DNA of 64,000 nucleotides from Ambrosia x helenae. Its lineage: Eukaryota > Streptophyta > Magnoliopsida > Asterales > Asteraceae. Position numbers and translations under genes: made by a program. Positions within the stretch are counted from its first letter, which is position 1. Every line of letters begins with the position of its first letter. Of this stretch, positions 34,757-45,913 are shown piece after piece. The stretch spans positions 55,479,081-55,543,080 of the forward strand of contig CM061228.1 of the NCBI GenBank assembly GCA_030844895.1, given 5' to 3'. The notes beneath the pieces were generated by a model. That model made no database searches. It saw only the letters and a list, made by a program, of their open reading frames with translations, and was not told the origin of the DNA.

Positions 34757-37440
34757 TGTCACACCCTCAAATTTCCACTGCGGAGTTTTACCGCGAGGTG
34801 CATGACAAACCAGGACCCATAGCCATAAGTATCATGAACGACTCTAAATGCCCAAACCATTTAGTTCGTTTTTAAGAAAAAGTTTCAAAGTTTAACCAAG
34901 CAATTTAAAGTAATGCGGAAGCGTAAACAAAGTAAAACATTTGCAAAAGTCTGCGCAAGACAACGCGCCCAAAACCAAAGTTTAAAAGTACGAAATAATA
35001 AATATCCATAACCCAAGACACGAATGATGCATGCCCTAAAACGTGCTCCGTACCTAAGGACCTACAAAGCATGCTAAAATGTGTCAACATAAAGTCGGTG
35101 AGTTCACTATAAATGTAAGCGATGTAAATAATAACGTAGGTTCTCAAAACCCCAAAAGTCCAGTGTACAACGTTGGTCCTTCCGACCCTGTAAACAATAG
35201 CTAATTCAAATGTCAGGGGTAGCTAGCCCACTCATGATAACTAAAACCGGCGAATACCGAACTACTAATGAACAAGTTCCCATAACCGGGATAAAGATGC
35301 CTTGCACCATTGTCCATCGACAATGATTATGTTTGAAGCTAATAGTTCACATCCGTGCTCCCAGCACGATGTGAGGTTTGTTAGACCTAATAGCGCTATC
35401 AACTAATTAACCCGCTTGCCCAACCGGCAATTGATTCGGTATTTTGAAGGACTTAAAAGATGTGTTTGGTTTAGTTCATCAAGGACATATACATGAATTA
35501 GTAAAAATAGATTCACCACGTGAACCATGCACCCCAAACCCGGGATGTGTAAAAGAAAGTTATCTCAAGATAGACTAGAAAACGTTACCAATGTGGTCTC
35601 AACCCGAGACGCATGCTTTGAGAAAAAGTAGTGAAACTCACCTTATCGTGTAAGCAAAGAATCCAAACAGCAAGTATTATATGCTACCGACACCCTAATA
35701 ACAGTGTCACTACGTGAGTATAGGCGTAACATCATTACACCATATAACTCGTTTGTCCAAGGCGTTTTAAATATTCAAAAGTGTGTATGCAACGCCTAGT
35801 GATTCTACATGCAATAGTAAACCCTACGGACTCGTTGGTGAATGAGTTGGTTATAATTAGTTTCTACAGCCCGTATGTGTCGTAAACATGTGTATTTCCG
35901 TTATTTGTCAATTTTAGATCACCTAAGACCTCAAGTAATCACATAAGCACATAATACACAATCTGTGTTTTCAGGACAGATTGTGCGCCATCAAAACGAA
36001 TTTATTTAAAATAGTAAACCAGTGAGTTATCCTCCCAAATTTTTACTGAATTATCTTTGGGATTCACTTGGTAATACCTATTTTTGTTTTGTCTTAATTC
36101 CAAACACAAAAATTATAAAAATTCGTACAACACAGCAGTGTTCAGAAAATTTCCACAACAGGTCAGTTTAGTAGGAAAATTCTTAAAAATTGTGTATTCA
36201 TCCAAACGAGATGAATCCACTTGGAAAAGCTCTATTTTTCCAGTATTGACCTACTGTAAAAATTTCATAACCTAACTCCTTGTAAATCTCAAGTTATGGC
36301 CATTTAAAGTTAACCCAATTTACAAATCCGAAAATCTGATATGACCCCTAATCAATTAAAATTCCAAAAACGACTCATCCTACGTCCAAAACACATGATT
36401 TTACCCATTATGAAAAGCTAAGATCAGGTGTGACCTAACCATGCCAAGAAAACCCTAAAATTATTATGTTAGAGCCGTGTTACAGCTCCTACAAGTTTGA
36501 CTAACCATTCTGTCCAGATTTTAGTTTCGCCTAAATCATACTTTAATCGTCTACCGTGTGCACAAAAACTATTATCATTCACCAATCATCAACACAAAAC
36601 ATTCCTAATACTTATTTTATCAGATTCTATGATTAAACATGTCAAGATCAAAGCTTTACGAATCAAAACACCAATTACTTGCGCAACAAGTATCCTACGA
36701 TGTTACTAAGCGTTTATGAGTATGTTTAATCCATTTAATCTACAAAAAGATTCATGCTTTAATGTTTTATAAATTCATTCAGACCTGGACAAACTTATTA
36801 TATGATTTTTATTAATGAAAACACAAGATAAAAGCATAAGAAATAGTAAGATATACCCTTAGCTCTCTCAATCGATCAATCGCGCGCCTTGGAGCCTCCC
36901 AATTGATGATCTTGAGCCTTAGCAGAGGTTGTTTGAGTGAAATATTCGTGTGGGGCAGTAAGGGGGCGATTAGGGTTGAGTATGGGGGTTGCATGGGAGT
37001 TTAGGTTGCTTAAATATAGGTTTAAGGCGGTTTAGACCCGTCAGCACGTTTCGAGCGGCCGCTCGGTGCCTGTGAGCGGCCGCTCACAGGTCCGGGTGGC
37101 GCGCTCGTTTCTCGTTTCGTCTCCCGACGCATTATCCTTCGACGTTTTCATTATTTCGGACCGTAACAAGTGTAACCCCATGCATTAAGACCCTAATCAA
37201 CCTCATGCTCCACTTTTAATGATTTCTATTAACGTGTTCGGTTTAGGTTCACATAATCACGTATGGTTTTTCACATAAGTTTATTTTTCACCAACGTCCG
37301 AGGTTCACTAATCATGCAATCACACATTGACTCACAACCATGCACGTATATCTTATCTAACTAACCCTAGTTAAGTATAATGCAAGGAAATGTAACTAGA
37401 GTTTAGTTAAAGTGAGAACCTGAATTTTCGGGGTATCACA
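34757..37440 (-). mobile_element. Gypsy 3' LTR (2684 bp)
   Basis: On the element strand it starts TGTGATACCCCGAAAATTC and ends GAGGGTGTGACA. The U3 side is at the right. It includes the palindromes at 37052-37090 and the TATA-like CTATATTTAAG near 37018-37008. Small ORFs inside are repeated in the other LTR and have no domain. Confidence 0.95.
37008..37090 (-). promoter_or_regulatory. Gypsy U3 promoter: two GCGGCCGC palindromes and TATA box
   Basis: Reading on minus, a 22-bp perfect palindrome centred on GCGGCCGC (37090-37069) and a 14-bp one, CGAGCGGCCGCTCG (37065-37052), lie just upstream of CTATATTTAAG (about 37018-37008). The same block is in the other LTR at 45563-45525. Position fits transcription-factor sites next to a core promoter; the factor is unknown. 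Confidence 0.5.
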
Positions 37441-37570
37441 TCATCCCCAAGTTGAAAAGAATTTCGTCCCGAAATTCAGCAAGTAAACAGTAAAGCCAGC
37501 TAAAAATGTATGCTTGGTTTCCGGATGTCACATCATCCCCAAGTTGAAAGGAATTTCGCCCCGAAATTCA
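37441..37570 (-). promoter_or_regulatory. Duplicated polypurine tract and hairpin of the gypsy element
   Basis: The block with PPT (minus AACTTGGGGATGA) and hairpin (GAATTTCGGGACGAAATTC or a close variant) occurs twice, starting at 37441 and at 37533, 92 bp apart. The inner copy overlaps the gag-pol stop codon (37568-37570). Only the outer copy adjoins the LTR, so it should be the one used for plus-strand priming. Confidence 0.75.
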
Positions 37571-40500
37571 CTTTGAGCGAGCTGCTTTATGTTCGGCGTT
37601 TGATCTATGCACAGGTTCAGGTTCAGAAAAGAGGTGTGGATATTTGAGCCGCATCTGGTCTCTGCGCTCCCACGTGTATTCCGGTCCTAGACGGGAATTC
37701 CACCGTACCTTCACGATAGGTATAGTGCTTTGCCTGAGTTTCTTGACGCCCTGCTCAAGAATCTCCACTGGTTCTTCCACGAACCGTAACTGGTCGTCCA
37801 CCTGGATCTCCTCCAGCGGTACTACCAGTGTAGTATCGGATAAGCATTTCTTCAAGTTTGAGACGTGGAATACATTATGCACTCCACTGAGTTCGTCTGG
37901 TAAATTCAGCTGATAAGCTACCGGACCAATCCTTTTAACAATCTCGAAGGGTCCAACATAGCGGGGATTCAACTTCCCTCGTTTCCCAAAGCGTATCACT
38001 CCTTTCCAAGGTGACACCTTTAACAAAACTTTGTCCCCAACCTGGAACTCCAAAGGTTTTCTACGTTTGTCCGCGTAGCTTTTCTGTCGATCACGAGCAG
38101 CAGCCATTCTGTTTCTGATTTGCACTATCTTCTCAGAGGTTTCGTGCACGAGTTCGGGACCTGTTAGTTGGCTATCCCCAACCTCAGTCCAACAGATAGG
38201 AGACCTACACTTGCGGCCATAAAGTGCCTCAAAAGGCGCACACTGAATCGAGGTGTGGTAACTATTGTTGTAAGAGAACTCGATTAAGGGCAAGTGCTTG
38301 TCCCAGTTATTACCAAAGTCCACCACGCATGCTCGTAGCAGATCCTCTAATGTTTGGATGGTACGTTCACTTTGTCCATCCGTCTGTGGGTGATAGGCTG
38401 TGCTCATATCGAGACGAGTACCTAGAGCATCTTGGAGAGTAATCCAGAATCGAGAAGTGAATCGCCCATCGCGATCAGATATAATGGAAGTAGGCACTCC
38501 ATGCCTAGAGACTATCTCCTTGATATAAAGGTTCGCCAGCTTCTCTAACGAGTCCGTTTCTTTTATCGCCAGGAAGTGGGCCGATTTGGTTAAGCGGTCC
38601 ACGATAACCCAAATCATGTTATGGCCCGCTGTTGTTTTTGGAAGCTTCGTAATGAAATCCATGGAAATCCCATCCCATTTCCACATCGGTATCTCTGGTT
38701 GCTGAAGTAGGCCTGAAGGTTTCTGATATTCAATCTTAACCTTCGCACAAGTCAAGCACTTACTAACATAAGTGGCTATCTCTGCTTTCATGTTTGGCCA
38801 CCAGTAGAGAGTTTTGAGGTCCTGATACATTTTGTCCGAACCGGGATGCACCGAATAACGAGATGTGTGAGCCTCATCGAGCACTAGTTGTCTAAGATCC
38901 CCTGAACGTGGAATCCAGACGCGATCCATAAAGTACTGAAGCCCATCCGACTTCAGTTCCAGGTGTTTGTCAGCACCATGCAATGTTTCCAACCCGATAT
39001 TTTCCTTTTTCAAGGCCTCGCCTTGAGCTTCACGTATTTTATCAGGCAGATTAGAGTGTATGGTAAGTTGTAAGGCTCGCACACGTTTGGGTTTCGTTTC
39101 CTTACGGCTCAGGGCATCAGCTACTACGTTAGCTTTCCCTGGATGGTACTTGATAGCACAGTCATAATCATTCAAGAGTTCGACCCATCGTCGTTGCCGT
39201 ATGTTTAGGACCTTCTGATCAAATATGTGCTGAAGACTCTTATGATCTGTGAAGATTGTGCACTTCGTTCCGTAGAGGTAGTGTCTCCAAATTTTGAGAG
39301 CGAAGACAACCGCTCCCAGTTCCAAGTCGTGAGTGGGATAATTCTTCTCGTGAACTTTTAGTTGTCGTGAAGCATAAGCGATCACCTTCTCGCGTTGCAT
39401 CAAAACACACCCTAGCCCCTGGATAGATGCATCACAGTACACCACAAAGTCCTCCGTACCCTCAGGTAGTGATAATATTGGAGCACTGCAAAGTTTGGTC
39501 TTAAGTAATTGAAAAGCAGCTTCTTGGGCATCTTCCCACTTGTAGATAATCCCCTTCTGTGTCAAAGCAGTGAGGGGTTGAGCGATTTTTGAGAATCCCT
39601 GAATGAATCTGCGATAATAGCCTGCAAGGCCAAGGAATTGCCGAACCTCTGTGGGAGTCTTAGGGGCCTCCCATCTTTTAATCGCATCAATCTTAGCGGG
39701 ATCGACCTGTATTCCTGCCTCGTTCACCACATGACCCAAGAATTGGACCTCACGAATCCAGAAGTCACACTTGGAGAATTTTGCATATAGCTGCTCACTT
39801 TTCAGAAGTTCCAAGATGAGTCGTAGGTGTTGCTCGTGCTCTTCCCTACTCTTGGAATAGATCAGGATATCGTCTATGAACACTATGACAAATTTGTCTA
39901 GATAGGGTTTGCACACCCGGTTCATGAGGTCCATGAACACAGCTGGTGCATTGGTCAGCCCGAAGGGCATTACCAAAAATTCATAGTGCCCATAACGAGT
40001 TCGAAAAGCTGTCTTTGGCACATCCTCCTCTCGAACTCTCAGTTGGTGATACCCCGACCTTAAGTCAATCTTGGAATAGAAACTCGACCCCTGAAGTTGG
40101 TCGAATAGATCATCTATGCGAGGTAAAGGGTAGCGATTCTTAATTGTCACCTTATTTAATTCCCGGTAATCGATGCACATACGGAAACTCCCATCTTTCT
40201 TCTTCACGAATAAGACTGGGGCTCCCCACGGTGAAGAGCTAGGTCGGATGAAACCCCTATCCAATAGCTCTTGGAGTTGGGTAGATAGTTCCTGAAGTTC
40301 GCCTGGTGCAAGGCGGTATGGTGCACGCGCAACTGGGGCGGCGCCTGGTGCAAGGTCAATTTGGAACTCCACTTGGCGAACCGGTGGAAGTCCTGGCAGC
40401 TCCTCTGGGAATACATCAGGAAAATCTCGGACCACCGGGATGTCCTCGATTTTTGTTTCGACTTCGGCTCGAGTGTCAGAAATGTTAGCCAATATGGCTG

Positions 40501-42210
40501 GATAGCCCTTCCGTATGCACTTCTGGGCCTTCAAGTAAGAGATGATGCCCACCATGGCACCACCGCGATCACCCTGGACAGACAATAGTTCCCCACTGGG
40601 GAGGGGGATACGAACAACTTTCTCCTTGCAGAGAATTTCGGCGTGGTGCTTGGACAACCAGTCCATGCCAACCACAAGATCGAAGCTTCCTAGGGTGATA
40701 GGTAAAAGGTCGATGGCAAACAAATGTCCATCTAGTTCGAGCCTACAGTCACGAAGAATGTGGGTTACCTCAACAGGCTTCCCATCAGCTAGTTCTATAG
40801 AGTACGGGGTCTCGAGTAATGTAGGAACTATCCCTAGTTGTCCGCTAAGCTTTGATGACACAAAACTATAATCCGCACCAGTATCATATAAAACAGAAGC
40901 GAGAGTGTCGTTCAAGGAACACGTACCCGTCACGACGTTGTTATCATTCCTCGCTTCCCCAGAGCCAATCACGAATGCTCTACCACGCGCCCCATAGTTG
41001 TTTCCGTTGTTGTTGTTGTTATTACCAGTGTTGGTGTTGTTATTTCCCCCATTGTTTCCATTACCGTTCAGCTGGGGACAATTCTTTTTAAAATGGTTCT
41101 CGCTACCACACTGGTAACACGCCTTTCCACCCTTCTGTTGCTGACCCTGTGGGGGTGGGTTACCCTGAAGGTTGACTCTACAGTCTTTCTGCACATGCCC
41201 CAGCTTACCACAACGATCGCACTTAATCCTGTTACATGGCCCAGAGTGGTGATAGTTGCACTTAGCGCACTTGGGCCGATTTCCGTGATAACCACCTTGA
41301 GTCTGAGTACGGTTGCTGCTGTTGTTGTTGTGGTTGTCGTGTTTCTTGTTCGGGTGCTGCTGCTGTTGATTACCATTACCCGGGGGTTTGCTAGACGCAC
41401 TCTCCCACTTTCTCTTATTATCACTAGTGCCAGAGGATGAAGCACCTCGAGGGGGCAGTAGTCCCTCCTCTACTTTCTGGTCCGTCAGCTGGTGTGCCAT
41501 ACGAATCACCTGCTGAAGATTGTTGAAGTTGGCAGCAGTAACCATGCCCTTGATCTGCGGCACCAAACCCTTGATGTACAGTTCAATTCGCTTGTAGAGC
41601 GGGGTTGAGTAGTTAGGGCACATAGTGGCTAGCTCATGTGACCTAGTGGTGTAGGCTTCAATATCCGACCCCACCATTTTCAGATTCAGGTACTCAGTTT
41701 CCAGCTTCTGGATTTCATCCCGAGGGCAGTACTCCTCCCTCATCATCTCCTTGAAAGCATCCCAAGGCGTAGCATTTGCCACATCCACACCCAGTATTTG
41801 CTTCTGAGAGTTCCACCAAGATAACGCCGCGTTCTCAAGTGTACCAGCGGCATACTTGACCCGGTCAGCTGGTGGACAGTTGCACATAGCAAAGCATGAC
41901 TCCACCCTTTCGAACCATCTAAGTAGTCCAACTGCACCTTCAGATCCCCCAAAGTTTTGAGGCTTGCAGTCCATGAAGGTTTTGTAGGTGCAGGCTGGAG
42001 GGTGGTGTGGTTGTTGACCTACGTGCAAACACGGGAGTCATATGAGTAATAGAGTTTAACGCTGGAGCTCGTAGAAGGAGTAAAATAAAACGAATTAGTG
42101 TTACCAGCTTGGATAGCTGCGAGGGCTGCAACCACCCTGTCGTTGACCAGTGCAGTCAGCTCAGCTTGCGTTAGGTTGATGTGTCCACGTCCATGACCTC
42201 TTCCCGCCAT
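37568..42210 (-). CDS. Gypsy gag-pol polyprotein, with 86-bp intron in gag
   Basis: Spliced, it gives 1518 residues without a stop. Exon 1 is 42210-42105 (MAGRGHGRGHINLTQAELTA); exon 2 is 42018-37568. Domains in order: gag capsid (about 60-200); two CCHC-type knuckles (CDRCGKLGHVQKDC near 302-315, CYQCGSENHFKKNC near 336-349); protease (YDTGADYSFV near 413); reverse transcriptase with FIDD near 750; RNase H (YCDAS near 896); integrase with an HHCC finger (H near 1085 and 1093, C near 1123 and 1126) and catalytic ISDRDGRF and HPQTDGQSERT; and a chromodomain-like end (VKVRWNSRLGPEYTWE). All key residues seen are intact. An ATG at 42028 lies inside the intron, so starting there would lose the gag N-terminus. 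It should make the particle, copy the RNA and integrate. Confidence 0.92.
42019..42104 (-). other. Predicted GT-AG intron within gag (86 bp)
   Basis: On minus it starts GGTAACAC after AAGCTG and ends TTTGCACGTAG. Unspliced, the gag frame stops after 63 codons at a TAG whose AG is the acceptor itself. Spliced, AAIQAG joins QQPHHPPAC in frame (phase 1), and the total becomes an exact number of codons. ATTACTCATATG near its 3' end could hold the branch point. Confidence 0.7.
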
Positions 42211-42433
42211 CGTAGTTCTACAAATATACTATACACATGAGACTACAATCGTTTGTACATCACGGTGTACTAGTAAATCACGCACGTATAAATAATAAAA
42301 TAAAAGTTAAATCAATAATAAAATACCAACGTTCTAAAACAATTCAAAAGATCACCCAGTCACACGAGATTAAATAGAAGTCATAATATACTAGGAACAA
42401 AATAAATAACTAAATAAATAATAATAAATAAAA

Positions 42434-43087
42434 TCAATCGTCGTCCGTAGAGATGACTGATCCTTCATCCTCACTTTCCTCCGGTAACTCCTCAGGTTCT
42501 TCCTCCTCTTCCTCTTCTATAAGAGCTGCATCAAGTGCTGCTCCCAAATCATCAAACTCATCCTCCATGGGTTCCTCTTCGGGGTCCTCTTCCCCAATTG
42601 GTTCCAAGGCTTCCATAAGCTGGTTGCGAACCATGGCTAACTCCTCTCGAGTATGTGCCAACTCTTGTTTGGTAGCAGTAGCATCCTGTTTTGCTTCCTC
42701 AGCCTCTTTCTTAACTTTCCTTAGTTCGCTGAGTAAGTAGTCAATCTGTCCCGCCACATGTGTCAATGTCTCGTCAGCATTTCTTCTCCAGAACTGGAAC
42801 TCCTTAATACCAGTGTAAGCATTATCCAACTCAGTGTGTACATGCCTCACCATCCCTGCAAGTGTCCTCTCCCACGAGTCCACAATGGGAGGTACTGTAG
42901 CTGGCACCCCATAACTTACGACCCACGAGTGTAAGATGTCCGTGAACCAACGCCAACGGTTAGTGGCTTCACTCGGCTCGAGTGACGAAGATGGGGACTC
43001 ATAAGGGTCATACATGGGGCGTCGCTGCCCGTCATGAGCACGGTAAGAGTAATTTCGGTGAGCGGGGTTAACCATAATTACCTGCAA
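42434..43087 (-). CDS. Extra ORF upstream of gag, 217 aa, coiled coil with acidic tail
   Basis: It lies between the PBS and gag on the same strand, 223 bp upstream of the gag ATG. It begins MQVIMVNPAHRNYSYRAHD; a second ATG is at residue 5. The middle (about 45-110) is rich in aromatic residues (RWRWFTDILHSWVVSYG, KEFQFWRRN). Residues about 115-155 look like a coiled coil of Lys, Glu and Leu (ELRKVKKEAEEAKQD). The last 55 residues are very acidic, with a run of Glu. I recognise no family. It resembles in position the ORF1 of Ogre-type gypsy elements, but I see no shared motif. A helper role in packaging or a role at the host level is speculation. It is intact, so probably still used. Confidence 0.7.
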   Translation of the reverse strand: MQVIMVNPAHRNYSYRAHDGQRRPMYDPYESPSSSLEPSEATNRWRWFTDILHSWVVSYGVPATVPPIVDSWERTLAGMVRHVHTELDNAYTGIKEFQFWRRNADETLTHVAGQIDYLLSELRKVKKEAEEAKQDATATKQELAHTREELAMVRNQLMEALEPIGEEDPEEEPMEDEFDDLGAALDAALIEEEEEEEPEELPEESEDEGSVISTDDD

Positions 43088-43229
43088 TATGTTAGGTTAG
43101 TGTTCGAAGTCGAGAAAAATAAGCGTGCACTGAAGACGATGAGTGTACTAATACTTATGCTATAATGATTATAGTCTAGAATGCAATGCAATTCCTAGTT
43201 CACTATAACCAATGGCTCTGATACCAATC
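43088..43229 (-). promoter_or_regulatory. Gypsy leader with primer-binding site
   Basis: TGGTATCAGAGCC (minus, 43226-43214) lies 3 nt from the LTR and matches initiator methionine tRNA. The leader between it and the extra ORF is about 125 nt and non-coding. Confidence 0.9.
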
Positions 43230-45913
43230 TGTCACACCCTCAAATTTCCACTGCGGAGTTTTACCGCGAGGTGCATGACAAACCAGGACCCATAGCCATA
43301 AGTATCATGAACGACTCTAAATGCCCAAACCATTTAGTTCGTTTTTAAGAAAAAGTTTCAAAGTTTAACCAAGCAATTTAAAGTAATGCGGAAGCGTAAA
43401 CAAAGTAAAACATTTGCAAAAGTCTGCGCAAGACAACGCGCCCAAAACCAAAGTTTAAAAGTACGAAATAATAAATATCCATAACCCAAGACACGAATGA
43501 TGCATGCCCTAAAACGTGCTCCGTACCTAAGGACCTGCAAAGCATGCTAAAATGTGTCAACATAAAGTCGGTGAGTTCACTATAAATGTAAGCGATGTAA
43601 ATAATAACGTAGGTTCTCAAAACCCCAAAAGTCCAGTGTACAACGTTGGTCCTTCCGACCCTGTAAACAATAGCTAATTCAAATGTCAGGGGTAGCTAGC
43701 CCACTCATGATAACTAAAACCGGCGAATACCGAACTACTAATGAACAAGTTCCCATAACCGGGATAAAGATGCCTTGCACCATTGTCCATCGACAATGAT
43801 TATGTTTGAAGCTAATAGTTCACATCCGTGCTCCCAGCACGATGTGAGGTTTGTTAGACCTAATAGCGCTATCAACTAATTAACCCGCTTGCCCAACCGG
43901 CAATTGATTCGGTATTTTGAAGGACTTAAAAGATGTGTTTGGTTTAGTTCATCAAGGACATATACATGAATTAGTAAAAATAGATTCACCACGTGAACCA
44001 TGCACCCCAAACCCGGGATGTGTAAAAGAAAGTTATCTCAAGATAGACTAGAAAACGTTACCAATGTGGTCTCAACCCGAGACGCATGCTTTGAGAAAAA
44101 GTAGTGAAACTCACCTTATCGTGTAAGCAAAGAATCCAAACAGCAAGTATTATATGCTACCGACACCCTAATAACAGTGTCACTACGTGAGTATAGGCGT
44201 AACATCATTACACCATATAACTCGTTTGTCCAAGGCGTTTTAAATATTCAAAAGTGTGTATGCAACGCCTAGTGATTCTACATGCAATAGTAAACCCTAC
44301 GGACTCGTTGGTGAATGAGTTGGTTATAATTAGTTTCTACAGCCCGTATGTGTCGTAAACATGTGTATTTCCGTTATTTGTCAATTTTAGATCACCTAAG
44401 ACCTCAAGTAATCACATAAGCACATAATACACAATCTGTGTTTTCAGGACAGATTGTGCGCCATCAAAACGAATTTATTTAAAATAGTAAACCAGTGAGT
44501 TATCCTCCCAAATTTTTACTGAATTATCTTTGGGATTCACTTGGTAATACCTATTTTTGTTTTGTCTTAATTCCAAACACAAAAATTATAAAAATTCGTA
44601 CAACACAGCAGTGTTCAGAAAATTTCCACAACAGGTCAGTTTAGTAGGAAAATTCTTAAAAATTGTGTATTCATCCAAACGAGATGAATCCACTTGGAAA
44701 AGCTCTATTTTTCCAGTATTGACCTACTGTAAAAATTTCATAACCTAACTCCTTGTAAATCTCAAGTTATGGCCATTTAAAGTTAACCCAATTTACAAAT
44801 CCGAAAATCTGATATGACCCCTAATCAATTAAAATTCCAAAAACGACTCATCCTACGTCCAAAACACATGATTTTACCCATTATGAAAAGCTAAGATCAG
44901 GTGTGACCTAACCATGCCAAGAAAACCCTAAAATTATTATGTTAGAGCCGTGTTACAGCTCCTACAAGTTTGACTAACCATTCTGTCCAGATTTTAGTTT
45001 CGCCTAAATCATACTTTAATCGTCTACCGTGTGCACAAAAACTATTATCATTCACCAATCATCAACACAAAACATTCCTAATACTTATTTTATCAGATTC
45101 TATGATTAAACATGTCAAGATCAAAGCTTTACGAATCAAAACACCAATTACTTGCGCAACAAGTATCCTACGATGTTACTAAGCGTTTATGAGTATGTTT
45201 AATCCATTTAATCTACAAAAAGATTCATGCTTTAATGTTTTATAAATTCATTCAGACCTGGACAAACTTATTATATGATTTTTATTAATGAAAACACAAG
45301 ATAAAAGCATAAGAAATAGTAAGATATACCCTTAGCTCTCTCAATCGATCAATCGCGCGCCTTGGAGCCTCCCAATTGATGATCTTGAGCCTTAGCAGAG
45401 GTTGTTTGAGTGAAATATTCGTGTGGGGCAGTAAGGGGGCGATTAGGGTTGAGTATGGGGGTTGCATGGGAGTTTAGGTTGCTTAAATATAGGTTTAAGG
45501 CGGTTTAGACCCGTCAGCACGTTTCGAGCGGCCGCTCGGTGCCTGTGAGCGGCCGCTCACAGGTCCGGGTGGCGCGCTCGTTTCTCGTTTCGTCTCCCGA
45601 CGCATTATCCTTCGACGTTTTCATTATTTCGGACCGTAACAAGTGTAACCCCATGCATTAAGACCCTAATCAACCTCATGCTCCACTTTTAATGATTTCT
45701 ATTAACGTGTTCGGTTTAGGTTCACATAATCACGTATGGTTTTTCACATAAGTTTATTTTTCACCAACGTCCGAGGTTCACTAATCATGCAATCACACAT
45801 TGACTCACAACCATGCACGTATATCTTATCTAACTAACCCTAGTTAAGTATAATGCAAGGAAATGTAACTAGAGTTTAGTTAAAGTGAGAACCTGAATTT
45901 TCGGGGTATCACA
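43230..45913 (-). mobile_element. Gypsy 5' LTR (2684 bp)
   Basis: Same length as the 3' LTR and, as far as I read, one base different. It carries the active promoter copy, with palindromes at 45563-45525. It is flanked on the right by GTGTG (45914-45918). Confidence 0.95.

Larger units (their letters stand above)
34757..45913 (-). mobile_element. Complete young Ty3/gypsy element, Tekay type (11,157 bp, TSD GTGTG)
   Basis: Two 2684-bp LTRs enclose PBS, an extra ORF, gag-pol, hairpins and PPT, all on minus. GTGTG flanks it at 34752-34756 and 45914-45918. Taking the element and one TSD copy out rejoins the RPA-like reading frame (EEDGV then VVLSKFG). I noticed one base difference between the LTRs (A at 35064, G at 43537), so the insertion is very recent. 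A truncated chromodomain-like C-terminus and the PBS point to the Tekay chromovirus lineage. Confidence 0.95.

Noticed and set aside
41093..41440. 115-codon plus ORF over the gag knuckle region
   Set aside because: It is the antisense frame of the intact gag; no independent signal.
42453..42740. Serine-rich plus ORF of 95 codons
   Set aside because: It is the antisense of the Glu/Asp-rich tail and coiled coil of the extra ORF on minus.
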